From JAOUEA01 sp963734685 (GTDB lineage: Bacteria; Actinomycetota; UBA4738; HRBIN12): a stretch of DNA of 64,000 nucleotides. Position 1 is the first letter of the stretch; each line of letters begins with the position of its first letter. Shown one piece after another: positions 9,549-18,196 of this stretch. The notes below the pieces were generated by a model that was not told the DNA's origin, did not search any database, and was given only the letters and a program-made list of their open reading frames with translations. Made by a program: the position numbers and the translations under genes. Location of the stretch: positions 186,001 through 250,000 of the forward strand of contig CAVTIC010000007.1 of assembly GCA_963734685.1 (NCBI GenBank), written 5' to 3'.

Positions 9549-11360
9549 GTGGCCGAACAGAACCGATTCCTCGATCTCAGTGACTACTGGCGAATGGTGC
9601 GGAAGCGCCTGTGGCTGCCGATCGTCTTCGCGGTCATCGTGGCGGGACTCGCCGCCGCGTTCGTCATGACGAAGACCCCCACGTACCTGGCGCGCGCGAA
9701 GCTTCAGATCCTGCCGCTCGTGAACCCACTAGTGAGCGCAACGCAGGCGACAGGTGCGTCGGCCGAGATCGACATGGCGACCGAATCCGAGATCGTGTCC
9801 TCGGCCGATGTCGCCGAGTTGGTGCGGGAGAACCTTCCCACTGAGACGTCGGCCAACGATCTCCTGGGGGGTGTTCGGGTCGATGTGGTCGGAGACAGCA
9901 CGGTGATGTACGTCGGGTACGAGGACCCGAATACCGACGCGGCCCAGCGGCTCGCCAACGCCTTCGCGGCCGCCTACCTGGAAAACCGGATCGCTGAAGA
10001 CAGAGCGAGGCTCGATGACAAGATCAAGGGTGTCGAGGCCCTGATCGTACCGCGGACGAGCGGCTCGACGCGGCCCAGAACAACTTCGAGCGGAACCTGT
10101 GGTTCGCAGGAGCGCGGGGAGCTCCGACGCGAGCTCTCCGACCTCGAGAACATCAGGGATGGTCTCCAGGGCGGGCGCATCTACAGTCAAGCGATCCGGC
10201 CGGAGTCCGCGACGGGCGTCGGCTTGCCTCCGGTGATCATCGGGGGAGCGTTGCTCGGTGCCCTGATCGGCGCGATCCTCGCGATCGGCCGCGGACTGCT
10301 CGAGGACCGCATCGAGGACCGTCACGAGCTCTCCGAGCAGATCGACGCGCCGGTGCTCGGCGTGATCCCCTCGGTCGAAGGCTGGAGCGATCGAGAACGA
10401 GCCGATCTGGTGATGGCCACCGAACCCGGCGGCGCCGCGGCCGAGGCGTACCGCACGCTCGCCACGAACGTGCGCTTCCTTCGATCGCAGCACCTGCTCG
10501 ACGTGATCGTGGTCTCCTCGGCCTTGCCCGGCGAGGGGAAGAGCGCCACCGCCGCCAACGTCGCGTGGGCCCTGGCCGAGACCGGTCTCCGGGTGGTACT
10601 GGTCGACGCCGACCTGCGGCGACCACGAGCCTCCGAGTTCTTCGGGGTGCCCGAAGGTCCGGGGTTCCGCGACGCGCTCGAGGGCATCAGTGTCCGGGAA
10701 CTCCTCGTCGACACCGACGTCGAGGGGCTCTCCCTGTTGGGGAGCGGCGCCACGCCGCACGACCCGGTCTCGCTGCTCGCGCAGGCCGGCAGGGCGATGG
10801 CCGAGCTCCGGTCGATCGCGGACGTGATCATCACCGACTCCCCACCGGTGCTCCCCGTGGCCGACGCCTCGATCCTCGCCGAGCTGGGCGACGGCGTCAT
10901 CCTGGTGCACGACCCGTCGATCTCGTCGAGGACCGCCCTCGAGGAGGCGGTCGCGCAGCTCACCACGGCGGGTGGGTCGATCATCGGAGGGGCCTACAAC
11001 AACATCTCGGTCGCGCAGCGGCTGGGGCTCGGGTTCAGCAACTACGACACGTACTACGGGCCGGACGAACGCGCGGCGTCGGCCTCGAAGCGACGCCAGG
11101 TGCGCGAGACGCCGCGACGACCGTCTTCAGGTCCCCCCCGGCCGACCCGCCAGGTCTTCACGCCGCCCGTCGAATCCCCCGTCGAATCGTCTGTCGAATC
11201 GGCCTCCGAGCGGCCGTCCGAGCCGCCGACGATGCCCGTGGAGCCGCCCATGCCGGTCGAGCCGGCCGGGGAAGGCCCGGAGCAGCAGAACGGCGAGGGA
11301 GCGACGCCCGCCCCGATCCGCGGAGGCGGCGGCACGGCTCGCCAGCGCAACGAGAGCTAG
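9549..11360 (+). CDS. Polysaccharide chain-length determinant with tyrosine-kinase-type ATPase (Wzc/CapAB-like)
   Basis: Membrane-anchored regulator of capsule/EPS polymer length, 603 residues. A Wzz domain has its first membrane helix at about residues 22-43 and a second at about 225-245. A cytoplasmic BY-kinase-like domain follows, with Walker A ALPGEGKSATAANVAWA, Walker A' VVLVDADLRRP and Walker B VIITDSPPVLPVADA. The tail is Pro/Glu/Val-rich with repeated PVES/VEPP units and no C-terminal tyrosine cluster beyond YDTYY. Between about 10050 and 10110 the frame reads as nonsense while the +1 frame gives ERLDAAQNNFERNLW, so two compensating one-base errors likely lie there. GTG 9549 has an AAGGA Shine-Dalgarno sequence. 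It marks the left end of the EPS region. Confidence 0.9.
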   Translation: MAEQNRFLDLSDYWRMVRKRLWLPIVFAVIVAGLAAAFVMTKTPTYLARAKLQILPLVNPLVSATQATGASAEIDMATESEIVSSADVAELVRENLPTETSANDLLGGVRVDVVGDSTVMYVGYEDPNTDAAQRLANAFAAAYLENRIAEDRARLDDKIKGVEALIVPRTSGSTRPRTTSSGTCGSQERGELRRELSDLENIRDGLQGGRIYSQAIRPESATGVGLPPVIIGGALLGALIGAILAIGRGLLEDRIEDRHELSEQIDAPVLGVIPSVEGWSDRERADLVMATEPGGAAAEAYRTLATNVRFLRSQHLLDVIVVSSALPGEGKSATAANVAWALAETGLRVVLVDADLRRPRASEFFGVPEGPGFRDALEGISVRELLVDTDVEGLSLLGSGATPHDPVSLLAQAGRAMAELRSIADVIITDSPPVLPVADASILAELGDGVILVHDPSISSRTALEEAVAQLTTAGGSIIGGAYNNISVAQRLGLGFSNYDTYYGPDERAASASKRRQVRETPRRPSSGPPRPTRQVFTPPVESPVESSVESASERPSEPPTMPVEPPMPVEPAGEGPEQQNGEGATPAPIRGGGGTARQRNES

Positions 11361-11384
11361 CCCGTCACGCCGGGTCCGCCTCGG

Positions 11385-12686
11385 TCACCGAAGCGGCTGC
11401 CCCGACCGGATCAGGCGCTCGAGCCACGATCCCGCCAGCAGCGACGTGACGATCGCGAGCATCACGAGCACCGCGTAGAAGGTCCGGTCGATGATCGCCG
11501 CGTCGAAGGCGACCGACGCGAGCACGATGCCCGGTCCGCCGCGAGCGTTCAGGGCGATCGCGAGGTTCCGCGCCCCGGCCGCCGTCTCTCCGGCGAAGCG
11601 CGCGCCGGCCCAGACGCTGGCCGCCTTCGCCGCACACGCCACGACCAGGAACACCAGGAAGAACAGTAGGTCGAATCCGTCGATCAGATCGAGTCGAAGC
11701 CCCACGATCGCGAAGTAGATCGGGATGAAGAAGGCCATCGCGAACGTGCGGATACGTTCACGAGCCTCCTGAGCGCCGGCCCCTTCGGTGGATCCGACCA
11801 CGATGCCTGCCGCGAAGGCCCCGAACAACGGTGTGACGCCGATGAAGGCCGCGATCACCGTCATCGCGAACATGAACACGACCTGGAACGCGATCGCGTT
11901 CGATCGCTTCACGAGGTTGAGCTTGGACCGCAGCACCCCTCGGTAGACGATCGGCCCCAGCCACAGGGAGAGGAGCAAGAACCCCAGGGTCGCAACGGTG
12001 TGGTAGACGACCCCGGAGACGCCGGACCCTCCGATGCCGAGCGCCGCCTGCAGACCGAAGCTCGCGCCGCTCGTCGCGCTGACGAACCCGAGCGCGATGG
12101 CGAGCAGGATGTAGACCACCACGTCCTCGATCACGGCGACCGCGAGCACGATGCGGGCGAACGGGGTCTCGAGGATCCCGAGGTCCTGCATGATCCGGGA
12201 GATCACGGGGATGCTCGTCACGGCGATCGCGAGCGCGAACACCAGGACGAAGGCGGCCTGGTCGTTCGCCGGCCCGAGGAACCTGCCTTCGGGCAGCAGC
12301 GACACGAACGCGAGCCCGACCAGGAACGGCACGACCATGCCGGTGATCGTCACCGCTCCCACCGTGCGCCGCTCCTTGGAGTCGAACGACAGGCGGACCT
12401 CAGCGCCGGCGCCGAACATCAGGAGCAGCAGTCCGAGCTGATACAGCGCGTCCAGCACCAGAGGGGTCGATCCAGGGGTCGATCCGATCGGCGGGAACAA
12501 CGACTCCTGCACGCCCGGAGCGATCGCGCCGAGCACGGTCGGCCCGAGGACCAGCCCGCCGAGGATCTCGCCGATCACACGAGGCTGCCGGTAGCGAGCG
12601 AACAGGTACCCGAACACGTGGGCGGCGATCAGCAGCAGCGTGATCGCCAGGAGCAGCCTCGCCAGGCCCTCTGCGTCCAGGGTCAT
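11385..12686 (-). CDS. Sodium/proton antiporter, CPA2 family (second copy)
   Basis: Membrane protein of 433 residues with about twelve hydrophobic segments. Characteristic regions are QPRVIGEILGGLVLGPTVLG near the N terminus, LGLLLLMFGAGAEVRLSF, the ion-site segment VLAVAVIEDVVVYILLA, and GVTPLFGAFAAGIVVGS. The end shows ALNARGGPGIVLASVAFDA, where NARGG is a frequent NhaP/CPA2 signature. No cytoplasmic regulatory domain is attached. It is only distantly related to the antiporter at 7043 and is convergent with the wzc-like gene, so a role in EPS export is not implied. It is divergent from the gene at 12716. Confidence 0.88.
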   Translation of the reverse strand: MTLDAEGLARLLLAITLLLIAAHVFGYLFARYRQPRVIGEILGGLVLGPTVLGAIAPGVQESLFPPIGSTPGSTPLVLDALYQLGLLLLMFGAGAEVRLSFDSKERRTVGAVTITGMVVPFLVGLAFVSLLPEGRFLGPANDQAAFVLVFALAIAVTSIPVISRIMQDLGILETPFARIVLAVAVIEDVVVYILLAIALGFVSATSGASFGLQAALGIGGSGVSGVVYHTVATLGFLLLSLWLGPIVYRGVLRSKLNLVKRSNAIAFQVVFMFAMTVIAAFIGVTPLFGAFAAGIVVGSTEGAGAQEARERIRTFAMAFFIPIYFAIVGLRLDLIDGFDLLFFLVFLVVACAAKAASVWAGARFAGETAAGARNLAIALNARGGPGIVLASVAFDAAIIDRTFYAVLVMLAIVTSLLAGSWLERLIRSGQPLR

Positions 12687-12715
12687 GGCCGACCCGGCCG
12701 GATGTCCCTGTGGCG

Positions 12716-13555
12716 ATGGGTAGAGTCACCGCCGTGGTGAATGGCTCGGGGCGCGGTGTCGGTTCGCGGGTGCGGCAGATCCGCTGGGACCTGCGCTTCC
12801 GGGCGGCGCAGCATCAGTGGTACCTGCCCCTCGCCCGGCGGCGCTACGGCGAGTCGGTCGTGAACCCGTCGACCCAGCTCGTGATCGATGGGTTCACCAG
12901 GACCGCGGTGACGTTCTCCGTGATCGCGTTCCAGGTCGCCCAACGGGTGCCGGTGCGAGTGGCGCACACGCTCCACTCGGCCGCGCACGTCGCCGAAGCG
13001 GCTCGGCTCGGCGTGCCCTGTCTGGTCGCGATCCGCGAGCCCGACGACACGGTCCTGTCGATCGCGATCCGCGAGCCCGACGTGAGCCTGTCGATGGCGC
13101 TCGGGGCGTACTCGCGTTTCTGCGAGCGGGTGGCCGAGGAGCTCGATCGCGTGGTGGTCGCCGACTTCGCGGAGATCACCACGGACTTCGGTCCGGTGAT
13201 CGATCGGCTGAACGCGAAGTTCTCGACCTCGTTCGACCGGTTCGAGCACGACCCGGAGCACGTCGCGGCGGTCTTCGAGATCATCGACGACCGGAGCCGG
13301 CGGCCGCCGTGGAGCGAGGCCCTCGGCGACTTCGAGGACGGGCGCATCGGTCTCGAGGCGTACCGCCTCGCGAAGGCGCGGAGCGTGGCCGCCGGCCTCG
13401 AACCGTCCCTCGAGGTCCCCGAGCATCGCGTGCAGCGGCCTTCCGAATCGCGCGCGGCTCAGAAGGTGGCGATGAGGGGAGCCCTCGATGCCGCCGCGCT
13501 GCGGGATCGTCGGGAGCACGCCTGGACGGTCTACCGGCGCCTGATCGAAGGGTGA
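12716..13555 (+). CDS. Sulfotransferase-like protein with degenerate PAPS loop
   Basis: Protein of about 280 residues, clearly related to the product of 23419-24150. Both share YLP-ARR-Y, a central LVI(D/E)xFxRxxxTFxVxAF, VxxAHxxHxAAxV, a GxPxLVxxxxP strand and the C-terminal AxxxYxRLIE. In the other protein the loop reads EAFGRSGSTFAVDAF, a good 5'-phosphosulfate-binding motif. Here it reads DGFTRTAVTFSVIAF, so the GRSGST core has become TRTAVT. The 3'-phosphate region holds a repeated REPD (IREPDDTVLSIAIREPD). It may therefore bind PAPS weakly or act without sulfation chemistry. The start is uncertain (GTG 12710, ATG 12716 or GTG 12734). Only 30 nt separate it from the divergent antiporter. 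Confidence 0.7.
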   Translation: MGRVTAVVNGSGRGVGSRVRQIRWDLRFRAAQHQWYLPLARRRYGESVVNPSTQLVIDGFTRTAVTFSVIAFQVAQRVPVRVAHTLHSAAHVAEAARLGVPCLVAIREPDDTVLSIAIREPDVSLSMALGAYSRFCERVAEELDRVVVADFAEITTDFGPVIDRLNAKFSTSFDRFEHDPEHVAAVFEIIDDRSRRPPWSEALGDFEDGRIGLEAYRLAKARSVAAGLEPSLEVPEHRVQRPSESRAAQKVAMRGALDAAALRDRREHAWTVYRRLIEG

Positions 13556-13599
13556 TCTCGCCGCCGAGAGCCTTCCCATGCATGGCTCCCGGCTGGGCG

Positions 13600-14265
13600 T
13601 CAGTCGACGTCGTCGCCGGTGGGCATGTCGACCACGCGGACCTCGCCGCCCGTGATCTCGAACCGGGTGAGTGAACCCCGTCCGACCGGGATGCGCCACC
13701 CTTCCCCATGCGCTCCCTGCAGGGCAGCGACCGCCAGACGGATCATGACCGCGTGCGTCACCCCTGCCACGCGCTCGCCCGGGTGGCGCTCGCCGATCAG
13801 CCGGATCGCCTCCATCACCCTGGCCTGTGCGTCGGCCAGTCGCTCGCCGTTCGGGCAGATGGCCTGATCGGGGTCGGTCTTGTAGAGCTGGAACGCGACC
13901 GGGTCGTACATCGCGGCTTCCTCGGACGTCATGCCTTCCCAGGCGCCGTAGTCGACGTTCGTGAGGCCGTGCAGGATGCGCACGTCGGGGATGCGGCATT
14001 CGTCGGCGATGACCTGCGCGGTGTTGATCGTGCGGCGGAGAGGTCCGGCGTAGACGGACGAGAGCTTCACGGGCGAGAGCGCGCGGGCGGCCTCGACCGC
14101 GTCGGCCCAGCCCTGCGCGTCGAGCGGCACATCGCGGCGTCCGCGGTAACGGTTCTCGACGTTCATGGTGGTGGTGCCGTGTCGCACCATGTAAAGGGTG
14201 CACACCGCCGCATCGGAGGCGGGCGACCCTTCGGAGCGCCGTTGTGGAGCATCGATCGCGGACAT
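13600..14265 (-). CDS. Histidine phosphatase family protein (phosphoglycerate-mutase-like)
   Basis: Branch-1 histidine phosphatase of about 221 residues. The catalytic VRHGTTTMNVENRYRGRRDV provides the phosphorylated His and the RHGxT signature. The second arginine lies in SSVYAGPLRRTINTAQ, the proton-donor Glu in YGAWEGMTSEEA and the second His in GVTHAVMIRLAV. Substrate is unknown: family members hydrolyse sugar phosphates, alpha-ribazole phosphate or act as mutases. AGGAGG lies 7 nt before the ATG at 14265, which decides this start over ATG 14292 and the much longer frame. It is convergent with 12716-13555. Confidence 0.88.
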   Translation of the reverse strand: MSAIDAPQRRSEGSPASDAAVCTLYMVRHGTTTMNVENRYRGRRDVPLDAQGWADAVEAARALSPVKLSSVYAGPLRRTINTAQVIADECRIPDVRILHGLTNVDYGAWEGMTSEEAAMYDPVAFQLYKTDPDQAICPNGERLADAQARVMEAIRLIGERHPGERVAGVTHAVMIRLAVAALQGAHGEGWRIPVGRGSLTRFEITGGEVRVVDMPTGDDVD

Positions 14266-14429
14266 ACTCGGGCCTCCTGGAGCAGCGCTCATCGGTCGAT
14301 CCCGACCGGGGGGATCATGGGGGGTCGTCGGGTGTGTCGATCGCGGACAACGGTACGGTCGGCGACGAGCGTCCGTCAAGGAGATGATGGCCGGAGGCGA
14401 CGTTCGGGGGAGGTTCCTCGACCCTCGCC

Positions 14430-15245
14430 CTAGGCCGGTCGGTCCGCGGTGAACGAGATGCGCCCGCGTTTCTTGGCGATCAGCCACGCCGGGTTCCGTG
14501 CGTTCAATCGCAGGCTCAACGACTTCCCCTGCAGCCACCGCAGGCGCCCGGTCCCGCCGTAGCGCTCCTGCACCATCCGGCTCTCGAGCTCCATCTTCGC
14601 CGGGTCCAGCGAGATCTGCGCCGGGTGCAGGCGGAACCTCCCGATCGTTCGATGCAGGATCAGCGGGTGCTGGCGCCGGAGGGCGCGCGCGTACCAGTCG
14701 TAGTCGCCGCAGTTTCGGAAGGCGAGGTCGAAGGGGCCGATCGCATCGAAGAACTCCCGTCGCGCCCAGACCGTCTGCTGCGGGATCGTGGACCAGCCGA
14801 TACCGGCGTACGACGCGAGCGAGACCCGGACCGGCTGCATGCGACCCAACACCTCGCCCTCGGGCCCGATGTACTCCACCTTGCCGCACAACCATCCCGC
14901 GAGCGGCTCTCGACGGAACCCGTCGACGATCGCAGCCACCGCACCGGGGGCGATCTCGTCATCGGCGTTGATGTAGCCGACGATCTGGCCATCGACCGCC
15001 GCCAAGCCCTTGTTCACGGCGTCGTACATGCCCTGGTCGTCCTCGGATCGAAGCACGCGCGTCGGGTAGTCGGCGGCGATCTCGAGCGTGCGATCGGTGG
15101 AGCCGCCGTCGACGAGCACGTGATCGATCTCGACGTCGTCGGACACCTGCGTCCAGATGGACTCGAGGGTCTGCTGCAGGAACGCCTCGCCGTTCAACAC
15201 GGGCGTCACGACCCCGAAGCGAACCTTCGTCCCGTCAGACCCCAT
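14430..15245 (-). CDS. Family 2 glycosyltransferase
   Basis: Cytoplasmic, membrane-associated GT-A sugar transferase of 271 residues. The nucleotide-binding VVTPVLNGEAFLQQTLESIW opens the domain. VDGGSTDRTLEIA and DDQGMYDAVNKGL follow, and the metal-binding acidic motif is YINADDEIAPGA. It resembles WcaE/WcaA-type transferases of EPS pathways. The C terminus is basic. GAGGTGGAG lies directly before the ATG at 15245, supporting that start over the longer frame to 15350. The divergent sulfotransferase starts 55 nt away, suggesting shared regulation. The sugar donor and acceptor are unknown. Confidence 0.9.
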   Translation of the reverse strand: MGSDGTKVRFGVVTPVLNGEAFLQQTLESIWTQVSDDVEIDHVLVDGGSTDRTLEIAADYPTRVLRSEDDQGMYDAVNKGLAAVDGQIVGYINADDEIAPGAVAAIVDGFRREPLAGWLCGKVEYIGPEGEVLGRMQPVRVSLASYAGIGWSTIPQQTVWARREFFDAIGPFDLAFRNCGDYDWYARALRRQHPLILHRTIGRFRLHPAQISLDPAKMELESRMVQERYGGTGRLRWLQGKSLSLRLNARNPAWLIAKKRGRISFTADRPA

Positions 15246-15285
15246 CTCCACCTCCACCTCGCCCGGCTCCGCTCGGAGTTCCTTG

Positions 15286-15291
15286 TACGGT
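15286..15291 (+). promoter_or_regulatory. Candidate -10 box before sulfotransferase 15301
   Basis: TACGGT lies 9 nt before the ATG at 15301. The interval has no purine-rich ribosome-binding site, consistent with a leaderless or near-leaderless mRNA. Confidence 0.45.
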
Positions 15292-15300
15292 ACTGACCCG

Positions 15301-16224
15301 ATGGCAACGTCACGCCCGATCCTGGTGACCGGTTCGCACCGTTCCGGCACGGGATGGGTCTCGCGTGTCTTGTCGGGCTCGACGTCGCCGGTGCACTACA
15401 TCTGGGAGCCCTTCAGCGTGCTCGCTCGCCCCGGCATCTGTGCGGCGGGGTTCCGCGTGTGGTTCCCGTACGTCTGCGACGACAACGAGGAAGCCTACCT
15501 CGCAGCGGTTCGCGACACGGTCGCCCTTCACTACAACCTCGGAGCCGAGCTGAGGGCACTCCGCACACCGAGGGATGCGGGGAGGATGATCCGCGACCTC
15601 CGCTCGACGCGGCGCGCCGAGCGCATCGGCGCCAGGGCGTTGTTGAAGGATCCGATCGCGCTGTTCTCCTCGGAGTGGCTCGTGGATCGGTTCGATGCGC
15701 AGCCCGTGGTCCTGATCCGGCATCCGGCCGCGTTCGCATCCAGCATCGTGCGTCACGGCTGGCGGCATCCGTTCGGGGACTTCCTCGCCCAGCCGTACCT
15801 GATGCGCGACCGCCTCGCGTCCTCGGAGGACGAGATCCGCCGCTTCGCGCAACGGGAGCAGCCGCTCCTCGAGCAGGCGATACTGCTCTGGAACATCCTG
15901 CACGCGGAGATCGCGCGGCTGGGCACCGCGCGTCCCGGGTGGATCTTCCGTCGGCACGAAGACCTCGGCACCCGACCGATGGAGGGATTCGCCGATCTCT
16001 ACCAGCGCCTCGAACTCACCGACGACGGCTCACTGGCCTCCGTCGTGGAGCACTACAGCGGGGCGTCGAATCCCGCCGACGTCCGGCGCCCGGGCGACCA
16101 ACGCCGCGACAGCCAGGCGGGATTGACGCTCTGGAAGCAGCGCCTGAGCCCGGTCCAGATCGCGCGAGTCAGAGAAGGCACCGCGGAGGTGGCGGCCACG
16201 TTCTACGACGACGACGACTGGTGA
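15301..16224 (+). CDS. Sulfotransferase family protein
   Basis: PAPS-dependent sulfotransferase-fold protein of 307 residues. The 5'-phosphosulfate loop VTGSHRSGTGWVSRVL lies at residues 9-24, and the 3'-phosphate element PVVLIRHPAAFASSIVRHG lies near 140. The second fits the R-x-P-x(5-6)-S pattern. The acceptor is likely a glycan or lipid-linked sugar, inferred from the neighbouring polysaccharide genes. It has no membrane helix or signal peptide, so it should act in the cytoplasm before export. The stop lies 3 nt from the stop of the convergent metallophosphoesterase. The acidic C terminus FYDDDDW is unusual. Confidence 0.88.
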   Translation: MATSRPILVTGSHRSGTGWVSRVLSGSTSPVHYIWEPFSVLARPGICAAGFRVWFPYVCDDNEEAYLAAVRDTVALHYNLGAELRALRTPRDAGRMIRDLRSTRRAERIGARALLKDPIALFSSEWLVDRFDAQPVVLIRHPAAFASSIVRHGWRHPFGDFLAQPYLMRDRLASSEDEIRRFAQREQPLLEQAILLWNILHAEIARLGTARPGWIFRRHEDLGTRPMEGFADLYQRLELTDDGSLASVVEHYSGASNPADVRRPGDQRRDSQAGLTLWKQRLSPVQIARVREGTAEVAATFYDDDDW

Positions 16225-16227
16225 GCG

Positions 16228-17250
16228 TCAGCCCGGATTCCGGCAGGTGTCGGTGCCGGAGTCGACCGTCGCATCGAAGCGATCGATGAACTGCCAGGCA
16301 TAGCTCTCGTCGTGCAGGGTGAGCTTCAGCACGCCCAAGGCGTTGGAACGGACCTGGCTGTTCGGCGCCGCGAACCGCGGGGTGCCGGTCGACTTCCCAC
16401 CCGTGCCGACGATGAACGCCCGGGTGCCCGTCGATGACTGCCCTCCGTTCACGTCCTGGGGTGCGAACCGCTCGTAGAAATGCTGGTTCCCGTGGAGGGT
16501 GATGTCGGCGCCGTGCTCGACGGCAGCCCGCCAGATGTGCTGGGGAAGCTTGTTCGTGAAGGGCCCGTCGGACGAGGTGTTCGAGCGCCAGCGCGGCGTG
16601 TGCCACATCACGATCGTGCACGAGGCCAGGTGCGCGTCGAGGTCGGCGCGGAGCCAGTCGACCTGGGCCGAGTTCCCGCCGCAGGCCACCCGGCTGCATC
16701 CGTCGTTCGTGTTGAGCCCGACCACGTGCCAGCAGACGGGCGAGGACGACGTACATCCCGCCGGCACGTTGAAGCTGTAGTAGCCCCTGGACGGGTCCCC
16801 GGCGGCCGCACCGAAGTAGTCGAAGTATCCCGACGCGGTGGTGCCTCCGCAGCCCGCGCCGGTCCCGTACTCCTCGTCGCCGGGGATCGGCGCGGTGATC
16901 GCCTTCATCCGCCCCCACGACTCGTCGTAGGAAGCGTGGAAGGCCGCCAGTGCCCCGCATTCGTACTGCGTGTCGCCGATGGCCAGCACGCGATCGAGGC
17001 GGTCGTCGAGCATGTCGAGCAGCAGGTCCGACGTGGCCATCGCGCGGCACTTCTTGCCCGAGCCGACGCCGCCGGCGAACTTCGGATCGGCCGGGTCGCA
17101 TGCGATGTCGCCCGCAGCGGCGATCACCGGGTCGCCGCCGCCGGCCCTCGCGGCTCCGGTGACCGTCACGGCCGCCGATACGGCGAACGCGGCGACGACG
17201 AGCGATGCGACCAAGCGCGAACGGGATCCTCTCGTCGCGGCCTGGGACAT
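16228..17250 (-). CDS. Secreted metallophosphoesterase-like protein with altered active site
   Basis: Calcineurin-fold protein of 340 residues with an N-terminal signal peptide (hydrophobic LVASLVVAAFAVSAAVTVTG, ending near ARA-GGG). Family motifs are AAAGDIACD (metal Asp), LAIGDTQYECG (metal Asp), GYFDYFGAAAGDPSRGYYSF, VMWHTPRW (metal His) and HGNQHFYERFAPQ. Two motifs deviate. The usual PGNHEY is PGDEEY here, so both the bridging Asn and the catalytic His are changed. The usual GHDH is GNQH, losing one His. Activity may be lost or changed, for example to binding. Several cysteines suggest disulphides outside the cell. The ATG at 17250 has an AGGAACG ribosome-binding site. Confidence 0.85.
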   Translation of the reverse strand: MSQAATRGSRSRLVASLVVAAFAVSAAVTVTGAARAGGGDPVIAAAGDIACDPADPKFAGGVGSGKKCRAMATSDLLLDMLDDRLDRVLAIGDTQYECGALAAFHASYDESWGRMKAITAPIPGDEEYGTGAGCGGTTASGYFDYFGAAAGDPSRGYYSFNVPAGCTSSSPVCWHVVGLNTNDGCSRVACGGNSAQVDWLRADLDAHLASCTIVMWHTPRWRSNTSSDGPFTNKLPQHIWRAAVEHGADITLHGNQHFYERFAPQDVNGGQSSTGTRAFIVGTGGKSTGTPRFAAPNSQVRSNALGVLKLTLHDESYAWQFIDRFDATVDSGTDTCRNPG

Positions 17251-17431
17251 CGTTCCTGCACCTCGCGTCGCTCGGGAGGACGGGCAGACGGGCGCATCGG
17301 ATTCGTCCTCGTCGGCGCCACGCTAGTCAGACCGAGGTCCAGGCGTCGTCGGTCGAAAGACTCGATCTCGTACGTCGGAAGGCTCATCCCGACGGCGGAT
17401 GCCGATACGGGGAGAGACCCTTCGTATCGCC

Positions 17432-18094
17432 CTACGAGCCGAAGGTGATGGACACCTCGTCCATCAGGCCCCGGAACCAGTCATCGGACCGGTCTGGCTT
17501 GCCTCCCAGCACGAGCGCCGTCTTGTTGGAGATCGAGCCCACGGAGATCGTCTTCGACTTCACCTCGACTCCGTCGACGAGGAGCGAGACGCGGTTCGAG
17601 GTGCGGCGGCATTCGATGTGATGCCACTCGCCGTCCGTCACGACGGGGCCGCCTTTGACCACCCCATTGTTCTGGCTGCCCTTGAACTGGCAGTACCCGG
17701 TGCCGGTGTAGAGGACCTCCATCTTGTAGATCGAGCCCTGGCCCTTCTTCCTGATGATGTCGTAGTCGAATTCGGCGCGGCTCGGGGGCGTCGATACGTT
17801 GATGTACGCCGACAGCACGATGTCGGCGGTACCCGGGTTCAGTGTCGCGTCGTTGGGGATCACGACGAGTGAGTTCGACCCGTTGAAGGAGTATGCGCGT
17901 CCGCTCCACCCGTCGGTCGTGAACGCGACATGCTCGAGCGTGCCGTCGTTGTCGTGGGTGGAGGCGTCATTCATCTTCGTGCCGGAGGACTCGTCCATGT
18001 GCCACAGACCGACGACGTCGCCGGCAGCCGTGGCCGGCCCGGCGATCACCACAACCACCGCGATCGTGATCGCGGCCACTCGGACGTATCTCAA
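17432..18094 (-). CDS. Secreted LamG/concanavalin-like domain protein
   Basis: Extracellular protein of about 220 residues. A signal peptide (VRVAAITIAVVVVIAGPATAA) is followed by a single jelly-roll domain. LamG-type features are VVGLWHMDESSGTKMNDAS, NDGTLEHV, GRAYSFNGSNSLVVI, DGEWHHIECRR and RVSLLVDGVEVKSK, ending GLMDEVSITFGS. These folds bind carbohydrate or act as lectin-like modules, but no catalytic residues can be assigned. I prefer the TTG at 18094 because GGAAGGGG precedes it and it puts the signal peptide at the N terminus. An in-frame ATG at 18175 is the alternative. It lies between two other secreted-protein genes on the same strand. Confidence 0.75.
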   Translation of the reverse strand: MRYVRVAAITIAVVVVIAGPATAAGDVVGLWHMDESSGTKMNDASTHDNDGTLEHVAFTTDGWSGRAYSFNGSNSLVVIPNDATLNPGTADIVLSAYINVSTPPSRAEFDYDIIRKKGQGSIYKMEVLYTGTGYCQFKGSQNNGVVKGGPVVTDGEWHHIECRRTSNRVSLLVDGVEVKSKTISVGSISNKTALVLGGKPDRSDDWFRGLMDEVSITFGS

Positions 18095-18196
18095 GGCCGA
18101 CCCCTTCCCTCGTGACGCTGCTGTAGGCCGGTGATCCGGCGACGCAACGCTATGAGGGAGGAGGCTTGTGGTCAAGACCGGGACGCGAAGCGGGCG

